Positions 1-4,932 of a DNA stretch of 5,683 nucleotides are shown here, one piece after another (position 1 is the first letter of the stretch; every line of letters begins with the position of its first letter). Source of the DNA: Fidelibacterota bacterium (GTDB lineage: Bacteria; Fidelibacterota; Fidelibacteria; Fidelibacterales; Fidelibacteraceae); assembly GCA_016937825.1 (NCBI GenBank), contig JAFGVT010000005.1, forward strand, positions 1 to 5,683, written 5' to 3'. The notes beneath the pieces were generated by a model, which searched no databases, was not told where the DNA came from, and saw only the letters and a list, made by a program, of their open reading frames with translations. The position numbers and the translations under genes were made by a program.

Positions 1-455
1 GAGGTCCCGATGGACAAGGCCTGTCCGGGGCCCAGCACAAAGCCCAGGGGCATGAACACGCCGAAGCTGTGGAAGAGGTCGGGGCGGAAGGTGGCGATGA
101 TCCCGACCGTCAGCAGCAGCCCGACCACCAGCTGAATGGCGTACTGGAATAAAACCGCGACCGCCATCGGACCGGCGCCGTCATTGTCCTTGGTCTTCGG
201 CTGGGAATTTTTCAGGGTCAGGACCACAAAGGACATGCCCAGAAAATGATAGGCCAGATCCCCCAGGGACGAGGTGTTGAATCCGATGAGCGGAAAGACA
301 TAGTTGTACAGGGGCAGGAGAAGAAATCCCGCCGTCAGGGCGTTCGGGATCAGGTATTTCTGAAAGAACCGGACCTTCGAGCGGATAAAGGTCGCAATTA
401 ATAAAGCGACGGAAATAATCCCGAGATTAATGAAGACATCCCATTGAAAATGCAT
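1..455 (-). CDS. GltS-like sodium/glutamate symporter, N-terminal part (cut by window edge)
   Basis: The frame opens at an ATG (455-453) preceded by a strong AAGGAGG (about 460-466) and stays open for 151 codons to the window edge, so the C-terminal part is missing. The visible protein is very hydrophobic. A first membrane helix covers residues 9-24, a second about 39-56, and further helices follow about 65-80, 105-122 and 130-146. Residues 30-45 (FFQKYLIPNALTAGFL) resemble the FLKKYTIPEPVAGG region of E. coli GltS, and GFVLGPGQA at 138-146 lies where that family has its glycine-rich re-entrant segment. GltS (ESS) carriers import glutamate with sodium across the inner membrane. The family call rests on remembered motifs, and substrate is inference; another ESS-like carrier is possible. 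It starts 27 bases after the stop of the 93-residue gene and is probably cotranscribed with it. Confidence 0.65.
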   Translation of the reverse strand, partial: MHFQWDVFINLGIISVALLIATFIRSKVRFFQKYLIPNALTAGFLLLPLYNYVFPLIGFNTSSLGDLAYHFLGMSFVVLTLKNSQPKTKDNDGAGPMAVAVLFQYAIQLVVGLLLTVGIIATFRPDLFHSFGVFMPLGFVLGPGQALSIGT

Positions 456-482
456 AATCCCTCCTTGTGTAACGAACAAAAG

Positions 483-764
483 CTATTTAGTCAGATTTAT
501 CGGTTTTTTGTAAAATAAATAAAAGGAATCGTCATCGAGGGCAAAGCCGAGCTGATACCGCCATCCCTCGAAATTGAGCGATTCGTGCTCGTATTCCAGG
601 TCGTCCATTTTAATATGGTTGATGTTTTTGGGCTGAACGGGAAGCGCTGAGCCGATCAGATGCTCATCGCTGACAACCCGGAGGATCTTGTGTCCCCACT
701 CCGGCGTACCGTAATGTTTTTTGTTCTCTGTCACGTTCACCTCGTTCGTCTGAAAAATACGCAT
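483..764 (-). CDS. Small hypothetical protein upstream of the GltS-like gene
   Basis: A 93-residue soluble-looking protein that I do not recognise. It has no membrane helix, signal peptide or cysteine. It carries several acidic stretches (DDLEYEHE near residues 53-60, ALDDDSF near 75-81) and aromatic residues in the C-terminal third (GWRYQLGF, FYLFYKKP). The ATG at 764 has no convincing Shine-Dalgarno. A GTG at codon 11 has GAGG five bases upstream, so an 83-residue product is a real alternative. It ends 27 bases before the GltS-like start, in the same direction, suggesting one transcript and perhaps a job linked to that transporter, which is inference. No competing frame of better quality covers the region. 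Base composition is intermediate, unlike the GC-rich transporter genes. Confidence 0.6.
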   Translation of the reverse strand: MRIFQTNEVNVTENKKHYGTPEWGHKILRVVSDEHLIGSALPVQPKNINHIKMDDLEYEHESLNFEGWRYQLGFALDDDSFYLFYKKPINLTK

Positions 765-785
765 TTAATTTTCGTTTGGCAAACA

Positions 786-791
786 TATAAT
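786..791 (+). promoter_or_regulatory. Possible -10 box (TATAAT) for the AGCS symporter gene
   Basis: A perfect TATAAT stands in the divergent spacer. No good -35 hexamer lies 16-18 bases upstream (the bases there read like ATTTAA), so this is only a candidate. If used, it would give a leader of about 120 bases that holds the inverted repeats described next. The overlapping minus strand could equally carry the promoter for the small hypothetical gene. Confidence 0.25.
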
Positions 792-792
792 T

Positions 793-839
793 GCCGGGTT
801 TTTACCGGCGAAAGGACCCGGGTGAAAAAAGCGTTTTTT
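793..839 (+). promoter_or_regulatory. Overlapping inverted repeats in the AGCS leader
   Basis: GCCGG (793-797) can pair with CCGGC (805-809). Alternatively CCGGGT (794-799) can pair with ACCCGG (816-821). The two pairings exclude each other. They are followed by AAAAAA-GCG-TTTTTT at 825-839, which adds a T-run. This layout could be an attenuator or a terminator for readthrough, but I recognise no riboswitch class and the T-run does not abut a GC stem. Confidence 0.3.
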
Positions 840-842
840 ATT

Positions 843-865
843 GGAATAAAATCAATTTATATTCC
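843..865. promoter_or_regulatory. Imperfect palindrome upstream of the AGCS gene, operator candidate
   Basis: GGAATA-AAAT (843-852) mirrors ATTT-(A)-TATTCC (855-865) around a two-base centre, with one unpaired base. It sits 53 bases before the AGCS start codon. A second, perfect 10-bp palindrome, GTTATATAAC, lies at 876-885. Symmetric AT-rich sites of this size often bind dimeric regulators, but the AT richness of the spacer makes chance a fair alternative. Confidence 0.3.
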
Positions 866-918
866 CTTTAATATTGTTATATAACCGAATTCTACGCATT
901 CGCCCGGAAGGAGGCAAC

Positions 919-2316
919 ATGAGCTTTGCAGAACTGATCGCATCGGTGCAGCAATTCGTTTGGGGTCCCGTATTGATGATCCTGCTGGTCGGGACCGGCC
1001 TGTTCCTGACGGTCCGCTACAAATTCGTTCAGATACGCGGATTCAAGCACGGGGCCGGCATCCTTTCGGGAAAATACGACCGGGAGCGCGATCCGGGCGA
1101 GATCACCCATTTCCAGGCGCTGATGGCGGCCTTGTCGGCGACGGTCGGGACCGGGAATATCGTCGGCGTGGCCACGGCCATCCTGACCGGGGGCCCCGGC
1201 GCACTGTTCTGGATGTGGATCACGGCGCTGGTGGGCATGGCAACGAAATTCTCCTCCTGTACGCTCGCGGTCCGCTTCCGCAGGGTGGATGACAAGGGCG
1301 TTTCCCACGGCGGCCCGATGCACTACATCGAACACGGCATGGGAAAGAATTTCAAATGGCTGGCGGTGATGTATGCGCTCTTTACCATGTTCGCAAGCTT
1401 CGGGATCGGGAACATGTTCCAGATCAACAACATCGCGACCAGCCTGAACTTCCTGGTCAACGGGGACAAGGCTCCGACCTTCCTCTTCAACATCGTGACC
1501 GGGGTCGTGGTCGCCGTCCTGGTGGGCGCCGTCATTCTCGGGGGGATCAAAAGCATCGGCAAGGTTGCCGCGAAGATCGTTCCCTTTATGTGCGTATTCT
1601 ATATCGGCGCCGGACTCATCATCATCTTCAAGAATTTCAATATGATCCCGGAGGCCTTCAGGGAGATCTTTTACTATGCCTTCCATACGCCGGAAGCCCT
1701 GGCGGGCGGACTGCTCGGAACGGTCGTGCGGAACGGGGTTGCCCGCGGGCTGTTCTCCAACGAGGCCGGACTGGGGTCGGCGGCGATCGCCCACGGGGCG
1801 GCCAAAACGAAAGAACCGGTGCGCGAAGGACTGGTCGCCATGCTGGAACCCTTTATCGACACGATCATGATCTGCACGATCACCGGACTGATCATCGTCA
1901 TGACCGGCGCGCATGAGATCTTCAGCGACAAGGGCGAACTGACCTCGCGGGCCTTTGAGATCGGACTGAACAGCGCTCTCGGGGGCAAGATCGTCGCCTT
2001 TGGGATCGTTCTGTTCGCGTTTTCGACCCTGATCTCCTGGTCCTACTACGGCGACCGCGCCAGCGATTATCTTTTCGGCGAACGGGCGGTGGTGCCCTAC
2101 CGCTGGATCTACCTGGGATTCCTGATCTTTGGCGCGGTGATCCAGCTGGACGTGGTGATCGGCTTCAGCGATATCATGAACGCCATGATGGCCTTGCCGA
2201 ACCTGATCGCGCTGATCGTGCTTTCGCCTTTTGTGGCGGCGATCTCTAAGGACTATTTCAAAAGGATGAAAGCGGAAAAGGCGGAAAAGCGGAAAGAAAG
2301 ATCCGCTGTAGAATAA
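919..2316 (+). CDS. AGCS-family sodium:alanine/glycine symporter
   Basis: A complete 465-residue inner-membrane carrier of the alanine or glycine:cation symporter family (TC 2.A.25), which imports small neutral amino acids with Na+ (or H+). The hallmark block starts at H64 (HFQALMAALSATVGTGNI), followed by GGPGALFWMW from residue 91. SHGGPMHYIE lies at 129-138 and RGLFSNEAGLGSAA at 276-289. Length and about ten to eleven hydrophobic helices fit the family. The C-terminus is a short basic tail rich in Lys, Glu and Arg. I chose the ATG at 919 because AGGAGG (909-914) lies four bases upstream; the frame is open back to a TTG at 874, but the 15 extra residues lie across this ribosome binding site. 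Alanine versus glycine preference cannot be read here. The 103-bp spacer upstream holds possible control sites, and a hairpin follows the stop. The gene is clearly GC-rich (I counted 55% over 1441-1680). Confidence 0.95.
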   Translation: MSFAELIASVQQFVWGPVLMILLVGTGLFLTVRYKFVQIRGFKHGAGILSGKYDRERDPGEITHFQALMAALSATVGTGNIVGVATAILTGGPGALFWMWITALVGMATKFSSCTLAVRFRRVDDKGVSHGGPMHYIEHGMGKNFKWLAVMYALFTMFASFGIGNMFQINNIATSLNFLVNGDKAPTFLFNIVTGVVVAVLVGAVILGGIKSIGKVAAKIVPFMCVFYIGAGLIIIFKNFNMIPEAFREIFYYAFHTPEALAGGLLGTVVRNGVARGLFSNEAGLGSAAIAHGAAKTKEPVREGLVAMLEPFIDTIMICTITGLIIVMTGAHEIFSDKGELTSRAFEIGLNSALGGKIVAFGIVLFAFSTLISWSYYGDRASDYLFGERAVVPYRWIYLGFLIFGAVIQLDVVIGFSDIMNAMMALPNLIALIVLSPFVAAISKDYFKRMKAEKAEKRKERSAVE

Positions 2317-2321
2317 ACGAA

Positions 2322-2340
2322 AGAACGGCATGTCCGTTTT
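2322..2340 (+). terminator. Weak intrinsic terminator candidate after the AGCS gene
   Basis: AGAACGG (2322-2328), loop CATGT, CCGTTTT (2334-2340) form a stem of up to seven pairs, including one G-U, six bases after the stop codon. The T-run is only four bases and is partly used in the stem, so termination may be incomplete and the protease gene downstream may be read through. The 108-base gap to that gene holds nothing else I can identify. Confidence 0.35.
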
Positions 2341-2424
2341 ATGTGTGCGATCCCCTGCCGATGGGCGTTGCTAAAGAAGCGGCAAGGATGTGCCTGAACA
2401 TGACACAAACGGGAGAAACGAAAC

Positions 2425-3507
2425 ATGGCTGAAAAAAAATTGATCATCGGCTCGCGCGTCTCATGGAAACGCGTCATTTGGTTCGTCGGACTCACCTACC
2501 TGGTGAGCTTTCTGCTTTGCGGATTCGTCTACAGAGAAGGGAAAAAACTGGATCCGGAATTGCCCGCGATCAAACAGTTCACGGACATTGTCAGGGGAAA
2601 GCCCGAAGCCGTGGCCCGCTACCTGGAAATGCATCCCGAAGTCCGCGCGGAGGATCTCCCGAAAGAGGTGGCGGGGGTGAAGGACGTGGTGGTCCTGAAG
2701 TCCCTCGAAGAACAGGTGGCCGTTTATGTGTCGCAAAAACATCTGGCTGTTCAGTCCTTCGGAGCGATGATGTTCTTTCCCGCCCTGATCGCCGTGCTTC
2801 TGCGCCTCGTGTTCCGCGACGGGTTCCGGAACAGCGGTTTCCGTTTCGGAAAGGCAAAGAATTACCTCTATGTGCTGATCTTTATTGTGGGTTTTGCAGT
2901 CCTCGGCGTGATCCTGAACGCCCTGCTCTACGGTAAAAAACCCGACTGGCTTCTGGAACACATGGCCGTCGGAGGCCTGTCCCTGATGGGACGTTCCGTA
3001 ACCCCCTTTATCTTCTGGACCTTTCAGTTCCTGGTGATCGGCCTGATCGCGAACATTACCTTCCCGATCATCGCCATGCTGGGCGAGGAATACGGCTGGC
3101 GTCCCTATCTTCTGCAGAACCTTCTGCCGCTGGGATTCTGGAAGGCCAATGTCATCACGGGGGTCGTCTGGGGGCTATGGCACGCTCCGGTCATCCTGAT
3201 GGGCTACAATTACGGAAGCTTTACCCTGTCCGGCGTCTTTCTCTTCACCCTTTTATGCGTTCTTCTTGGAACCGTTTTCAACTACATGTACGTCCGCGGG
3301 AACTCGGTCATTCTTGCCGCCGCCGCGCACGGGTGGTTTAACGGACTTATTCCCTCGGTGATCCTGCTGACGGGATTTATGGGAAAAGAACCTCTGATGG
3401 CTCCGATGGGCCTCCTCGGGATCGCGATCATGCTGGTTCTGGTCCTGATCGGATACAAGATCACGAAGGGATACGACATCCGTGATTATATTGAGGTGAA
3501 AGAGTAG
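2425..3507 (+). CDS. CPBP-family intramembrane metalloprotease (CAAX protease/Abi type)
   Basis: A 360-residue integral membrane protein with all recognisable motifs of the CPBP (Rce1/Abi, PF02517) family. These are EExxxR at E221-E222-Y-G-W-R226, a W249-G-L-W-H253 block (the FxxxH-type motif) and H302-G-W-F-N306 (HxxxN). The glutamates and histidines form the putative metal and catalytic site inside the membrane. Family members process prenylated or other membrane peptides, or act in bacteriocin self-immunity; the substrate here is unknown. One helix at about 17-35 is followed by a hydrophilic segment of roughly 75 residues (37-110), then helices from about 112-129, 147-168, 195-219 and on to the C-terminus. 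That loop makes the protein longer than typical members of about 200-300 residues. The ATG is preceded by GGGAG (2411-2415), nine bases away. It may share a transcript with the AGCS gene, but no functional link is evident. Confidence 0.92.
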   Translation: MAEKKLIIGSRVSWKRVIWFVGLTYLVSFLLCGFVYREGKKLDPELPAIKQFTDIVRGKPEAVARYLEMHPEVRAEDLPKEVAGVKDVVVLKSLEEQVAVYVSQKHLAVQSFGAMMFFPALIAVLLRLVFRDGFRNSGFRFGKAKNYLYVLIFIVGFAVLGVILNALLYGKKPDWLLEHMAVGGLSLMGRSVTPFIFWTFQFLVIGLIANITFPIIAMLGEEYGWRPYLLQNLLPLGFWKANVITGVVWGLWHAPVILMGYNYGSFTLSGVFLFTLLCVLLGTVFNYMYVRGNSVILAAAAHGWFNGLIPSVILLTGFMGKEPLMAPMGLLGIAIMLVLVLIGYKITKGYDIRDYIEVKE

Positions 3508-3510
3508 CCG

Positions 3511-3594
3511 GAAGACAGAAGTCAGAAGACGGAAGACAGTAGACAGTAGTCAGTAGTCAGTAGTCAGAAGACAGTAATCAGAAGAAAGAAGACA
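3511..3594 (+). repeat. Twelve-unit heptamer tandem array after the protease stop codon
   Basis: Twelve back-to-back 7-base units without an indel, consensus GWAGWCA (W = A or T). Units read in order as GAAGACA, GAAGTCA, GAAGACG, GAAGACA, GTAGACA, three of GTAGTCA, GAAGACA, GTAATCA, GAAGAAA, GAAGACA. The array begins three bases after the TAG of the protease gene. The purine-rich strand is the mRNA sense strand. It resembles the short tandemly repeated repetitive (STRR) heptamers known from cyanobacteria in design, though not necessarily in origin. Non-coding. Confidence 0.92.
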
Positions 3595-3602
3595 CGGATC
3601 GA

Positions 3603-3631
3603 AATTTGCCCTTGCAAATTGTTGGTTTTTT
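3603..3631 (+). terminator. Terminator-like hairpin after the heptamer array
   Basis: AATTTGC (3603-3609), loop CCTT, GCAAATT (3614-3620) form a perfect seven-pair stem, followed by GTTGG and then a T-run (3626-3631). The five bases between stem and T-run weaken the call. It would end transcripts from the protease gene about 100 bases after its stop codon. Confidence 0.45.
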
Positions 3632-3665
3632 ACTCGGGATCCTTCTTTTTCACCGGGGGCGGGTC

Positions 3666-3688
3666 CGGTCGACATGACCGTTTTTTTT
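3666..3688 (+). terminator. Hairpin plus T8 run inside repeat R1
   Basis: CGGTC (3666-3670), loop GACAT, GACCG (3676-3680) form a five-pair GC-rich stem followed directly by eight T (3681-3688). This is the form of a rho-independent terminator on the plus strand. It would serve as the second stop signal for the protease transcript, which converges on the minus-strand genes. Confidence 0.6.
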
Positions 3689-3716
3689 GTGTAAATAATT
3701 ATTCTGACGAAAGGTC

Positions 3717-3740
3717 TTATCCTCTTACCTTCTTATCCTC
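3717..3740 (-). repeat. Three-unit octamer tandem array in R1
   Basis: Read on the minus strand, three 8-base units GAGGATAA, GAAGGTAA, GAGGATAA lie three bases downstream of the remnant gene's TAA. The copy in R2 keeps the same 8-base register. As with the heptamer array, the purine-rich strand is the sense strand of the gene that ends next to it. Confidence 0.7.
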
Positions 3741-3743
3741 TTC

Positions 3744-3845
3744 TTATCTCCCTTTCAGCACCCTGTCCGCCGCCAGTTTTCCGGTCAGGACGGCGATGGG
3801 GAGGCCGGAGGGACTGTAGGACCCCTGTCCGATCTTTCTGACGTG
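3744..3845 (-). pseudogene. 3'-terminal remnant of a CrtI-like FAD oxidoreductase gene
   Basis: The minus strand encodes 33 residues and a TAA that match the C-terminus of the oxidoreductase at 4933-5683 in 26 of 33 positions, including SYSPSGLPI and the run VLTGKLAADRVLKG. The conserved GQW of the intact gene is GQG here. Upstream of the aligned His codon the frame meets an in-frame TGA at 3872-3870 with no plausible start after it, and the rest of the gene is absent, replaced by the DUF3147 gene. It is therefore a truncated paralog or displaced gene end, not a functional protein. Most differences from the intact copy lie at its upstream (5') end. Confidence 0.88.
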
Positions 3846-3861
3846 AGAACAAACGAAATAT

Positions 3862-4212
3862 TTATAATTTCACATTGAATTTCTGCAGTATTAAAACCAT
3901 GCCGTAATAGAACAGGACCATGACGGTCGCCGAGATCAGCAGGGCCAGCCAGAAATTCAGGTTTTTTCTTAAGAGAACGGGCAGAAGTATAAAAAAGGAT
4001 AAAGAGGGAAGTACCAGCCAGAAAATGTTCGAGGACAGGGCGGCGATCTTCTCCGCGCTTTTTGTCTCGACATATAACCAGATGAAGGACAGGAAGGACA
4101 CCAGGGGAATGGAAGCCAGGATCCCCCCGATCAGCGAGGAACGTTTGGATATTTCTGAGATGATCACAATGATCACGGCCGTGATCAGTACCTTGAAAAT
4201 ATAAAATAACAT
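3862..4212 (-). CDS. DUF3147 family small membrane protein
   Basis: A 116-residue protein with four hydrophobic segments (about residues 3-20, 28-48, 65-84 and 90-111). It matches the DUF3147 pattern I know: an N-terminal KVLITAVIIVIISEISKRSS segment, then GGILASIPLVSFLSFIWLYVE, then SAEKIAAL before an IFWLVLPSLSFF helix, and a final helix ending in LILQKFNVKL. The family is widespread in bacteria, located in the inner membrane and of unknown function. I chose the ATG at 4212 because GGGAGG lies four bases upstream. A longer frame to an ATG at 4293 would add 27 residues that overlap a hairpin and likely promoter. The stop lies 17 bases from the edge of repeat R1. The neighbour gene diverges across a 200-base spacer. 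Confidence 0.9.
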   Translation of the reverse strand: MLFYIFKVLITAVIIVIISEISKRSSLIGGILASIPLVSFLSFIWLYVETKSAEKIAALSSNIFWLVLPSLSFFILLPVLLRKNLNFWLALLISATVMVLFYYGMVLILQKFNVKL

Positions 4213-4239
4213 GTTTCCTCCCTTGACCGTTTTGAATGA

Positions 4240-4255
4240 CCGGGAGAAAGCCCGG
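4240..4255 (-). promoter_or_regulatory. Hairpin in the DUF3147 5' leader
   Basis: CCGGG (4240-4244) and CCCGG (4251-4255) pair around a six-base loop. On the minus strand this would sit near the 5' end of the transcript, about 28 bases before the start codon. No T-run follows, so it is more likely a stabilising or regulatory stem than a terminator. Confidence 0.35.
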
Positions 4256-4265
4256 CCTGAAAACA

Positions 4266-4293
4266 AATATAAGCATATTGATAAATTCTTCAA
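4266..4293 (-). promoter_or_regulatory. Sigma70-type promoter candidate for DUF3147
   Basis: On the minus strand TTGAAG (4293-4288; four of six bases match TTGACA) and TATATT (4271-4266; five of six match TATAAT) are separated by 16 bases. Transcription would start near 4259, giving a leader of about 47 bases that includes the CCGGG hairpin. This supports the shorter start at 4212. The remaining spacer 4294-4397 towards the ferredoxin gene is AT-rich with no clear plus-strand promoter. Confidence 0.5.
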
Positions 4294-4412
4294 TTAACAT
4301 TTTGCAGTTACTCCGAATTTGCCGCCGTTACAGAGTAAATATTGTTCACATAAAAAGTTTTTATTTCGATCAATACTTCTTAACTTAAACAAAACGTAAG
4401 GAATGATAAAAA

Positions 4413-4733
4413 ATGGAAATTCAAATTGACGGGCAAACGATCAAAATATTCAGTGAAGACAAGAATATTGTTGAAGCGGCAAAACGTGCCCGGATCGGCA
4501 TTCCCGCGCCTTGTTATTTTGCCGGCAGAAAAAACGGATGTTGTAAAGTATGTTTGATATTGATCGATGGCGAAGAAAAATATGCCTGTTGCACAAAACC
4601 TGAAGACGGGATGAATATAATCTTTAAAAGAGCCGACCTGGATGTGATCAGAAACAAACGTATAAAACAATATATTCAAGGCGATATTGAAGCATGTAAC
4701 TGCGGATGCAGTTCAAACAGCGCTTGTTGTTAG
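4413..4733 (+). CDS. [2Fe-2S] ferredoxin-like protein with cysteine-rich tail
   Basis: A 106-residue protein whose first 70 residues fit the [2Fe-2S] ferredoxin fold used in NuoG/HoxU N-termini. A beta-hairpin start (IQIDGQTIKIF) leads to NIVEAAKRARIGIPAPC, then C34, C43-C44, C47 and C59-C60 in the order C-x9-C-x2-C-x11/12-C, counting C44. These would bind one cluster and carry electrons in the cytoplasm. The tail is unusual: C95, C97, C99, C105 and C106 in ACNCGCSSNSACC, enough for a second metal site or redox-active thiols. AAGGA (4398-4402) precedes the ATG by ten bases. Composition differs from the central genes: I counted 39% GC over 4441-4680, against 55% over 1441-1680 in the symporter gene. 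It lies between the two direct repeats and converges on the FAD oxidoreductase; partnership with it is only a guess. The electron-transfer partner is unknown. Confidence 0.85.
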   Translation: MEIQIDGQTIKIFSEDKNIVEAAKRARIGIPAPCYFAGRKNGCCKVCLILIDGEEKYACCTKPEDGMNIIFKRADLDVIRNKRIKQYIQGDIEACNCGCSSNSACC

Positions 4734-4778
4734 TGGTTGTCTTCATAGTCAATTGGACAAAACTTATCGTAAGTTAAA

Positions 4779-4796
4779 GGATATTTATGTATATCC
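4779..4796. repeat. Inverted repeat downstream of the ferredoxin gene
   Basis: GGATAT (4779-4784) and ATATCC (4791-4796) form a perfect six-pair stem with a six-base loop, 46 bases after the stop codon. It is followed by GCTTTGTT rather than a solid T-run, so it is at best a weak terminator. Confidence 0.45.
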
Positions 4797-4802
4797 GCTT
4801 TG

Positions 4803-4831
4803 TTATCTGAGACTTGTTTTCTGACAGATAA
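4803..4831. repeat. Seven-bp inverted repeat before repeat R2
   Basis: TTATCTG (4803-4809) and CAGATAA (4825-4831) are perfect inverted arms around 15 bases. Eleven bases further on is a 10-bp perfect palindrome, CCGCCGGCGG (4842-4851), that abuts the start of repeat R2. Function unknown; the set could mark a recombination boundary or add to transcription termination. Confidence 0.45.
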
Positions 4832-4854
4832 GGATCTCATCCCGCCGGCGGATC

Positions 4855-4878
4855 CGGTCGACATGACCGTATTTTTTA
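4855..4878 (+). terminator. Hairpin plus T-run inside repeat R2
   Basis: The same CGGTC-GACAT-GACCG hairpin as in R1 (4855-4869) is followed by T-A-TTTTTT-A (4870-4878). It lies about 120 bases after the ferredoxin stop codon and would end that transcript where it meets the convergent oxidoreductase gene. Confidence 0.55.
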
Positions 4879-4906
4879 GTGTAAATAATTATTCTGACGA
4901 AAGGTC

Positions 4907-4930
4907 TTATCCTCTTACTTTCTTACCCTC
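4907..4930 (-). repeat. Three-unit octamer tandem array in R2
   Basis: On the minus strand the units read GAGGGTAA, GAAAGTAA, GAGGATAA, starting two bases downstream of the oxidoreductase TAA. Two of the three units differ from R1 by one or more bases, but the 8-base period and the TAA ending of each unit are kept. Confidence 0.65.
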
Positions 4931-4932
4931 TG

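Larger units (their letters stand above)
3664..3845. repeat. Direct repeat copy R1 (left), paired with 4853-5034
   Basis: This block aligns with 4853-5034 in the same orientation. By hand I count an exact 40-base match (3689-3728 with 4879-4918). The non-coding part (3664-3743) shows four mismatches and two single-base gaps; the coding part (3744-3845) shows 18 mismatches in 102 bases. It holds a plus-strand hairpin with T-run, an octamer array and the 3' end of a minus-strand oxidoreductase gene. Similarity stops at about 3845, 17 bases before the DUF3147 gene end. Confidence 0.93.

Noticed and set aside
874..918. Upstream TTG start for the AGCS gene
   Set aside because: The extra 15 codons run through the AGGAGG ribosome binding site of the ATG at 919, where the family's N-terminus normally begins.
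786..918. Glycine riboswitch upstream of the AGCS gene
   Set aside because: I could not find the conserved paired-aptamer motifs; the leader has only simple hairpins.
1029..1295. Several other open frames inside the AGCS and protease genes
   Set aside because: They are frame shadows of strongly supported genes without ribosome binding sites or recognisable products.
892..2331. A 479-codon open frame antisense to the AGCS gene
   Set aside because: It runs opposite a clear AGCS gene; the product is rich in His, Asp, Arg and Gly with no family resemblance, as expected from the complement of GC-rich third positions.
3511..3594. CRISPR array
   Set aside because: Units are 7 bases with no spacers; this is a simple tandem repeat.
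3619..3819. Plus-strand frame sharing VNNYSDERSYPLTFL with a frame at 4800-5060
   Set aside because: The shared peptide only reflects the DNA repeat. Single-base indels on both sides shift the frames so the flanking peptides do not match, and both are antisense to oxidoreductase coding sequence.
4213..4293. Longer N-terminus for the DUF3147 protein
   Set aside because: The 27 extra residues cover a likely promoter leader and hairpin; the ATG at 4212 has a proper GGGAGG and gives the usual family length.
3785..4300. Minus-strand 171-codon frame across DUF3147
   Set aside because: It overlaps the well-supported DUF3147 frame and the gene remnant in a different frame, has no ribosome binding site and gives a low-complexity, basic product.
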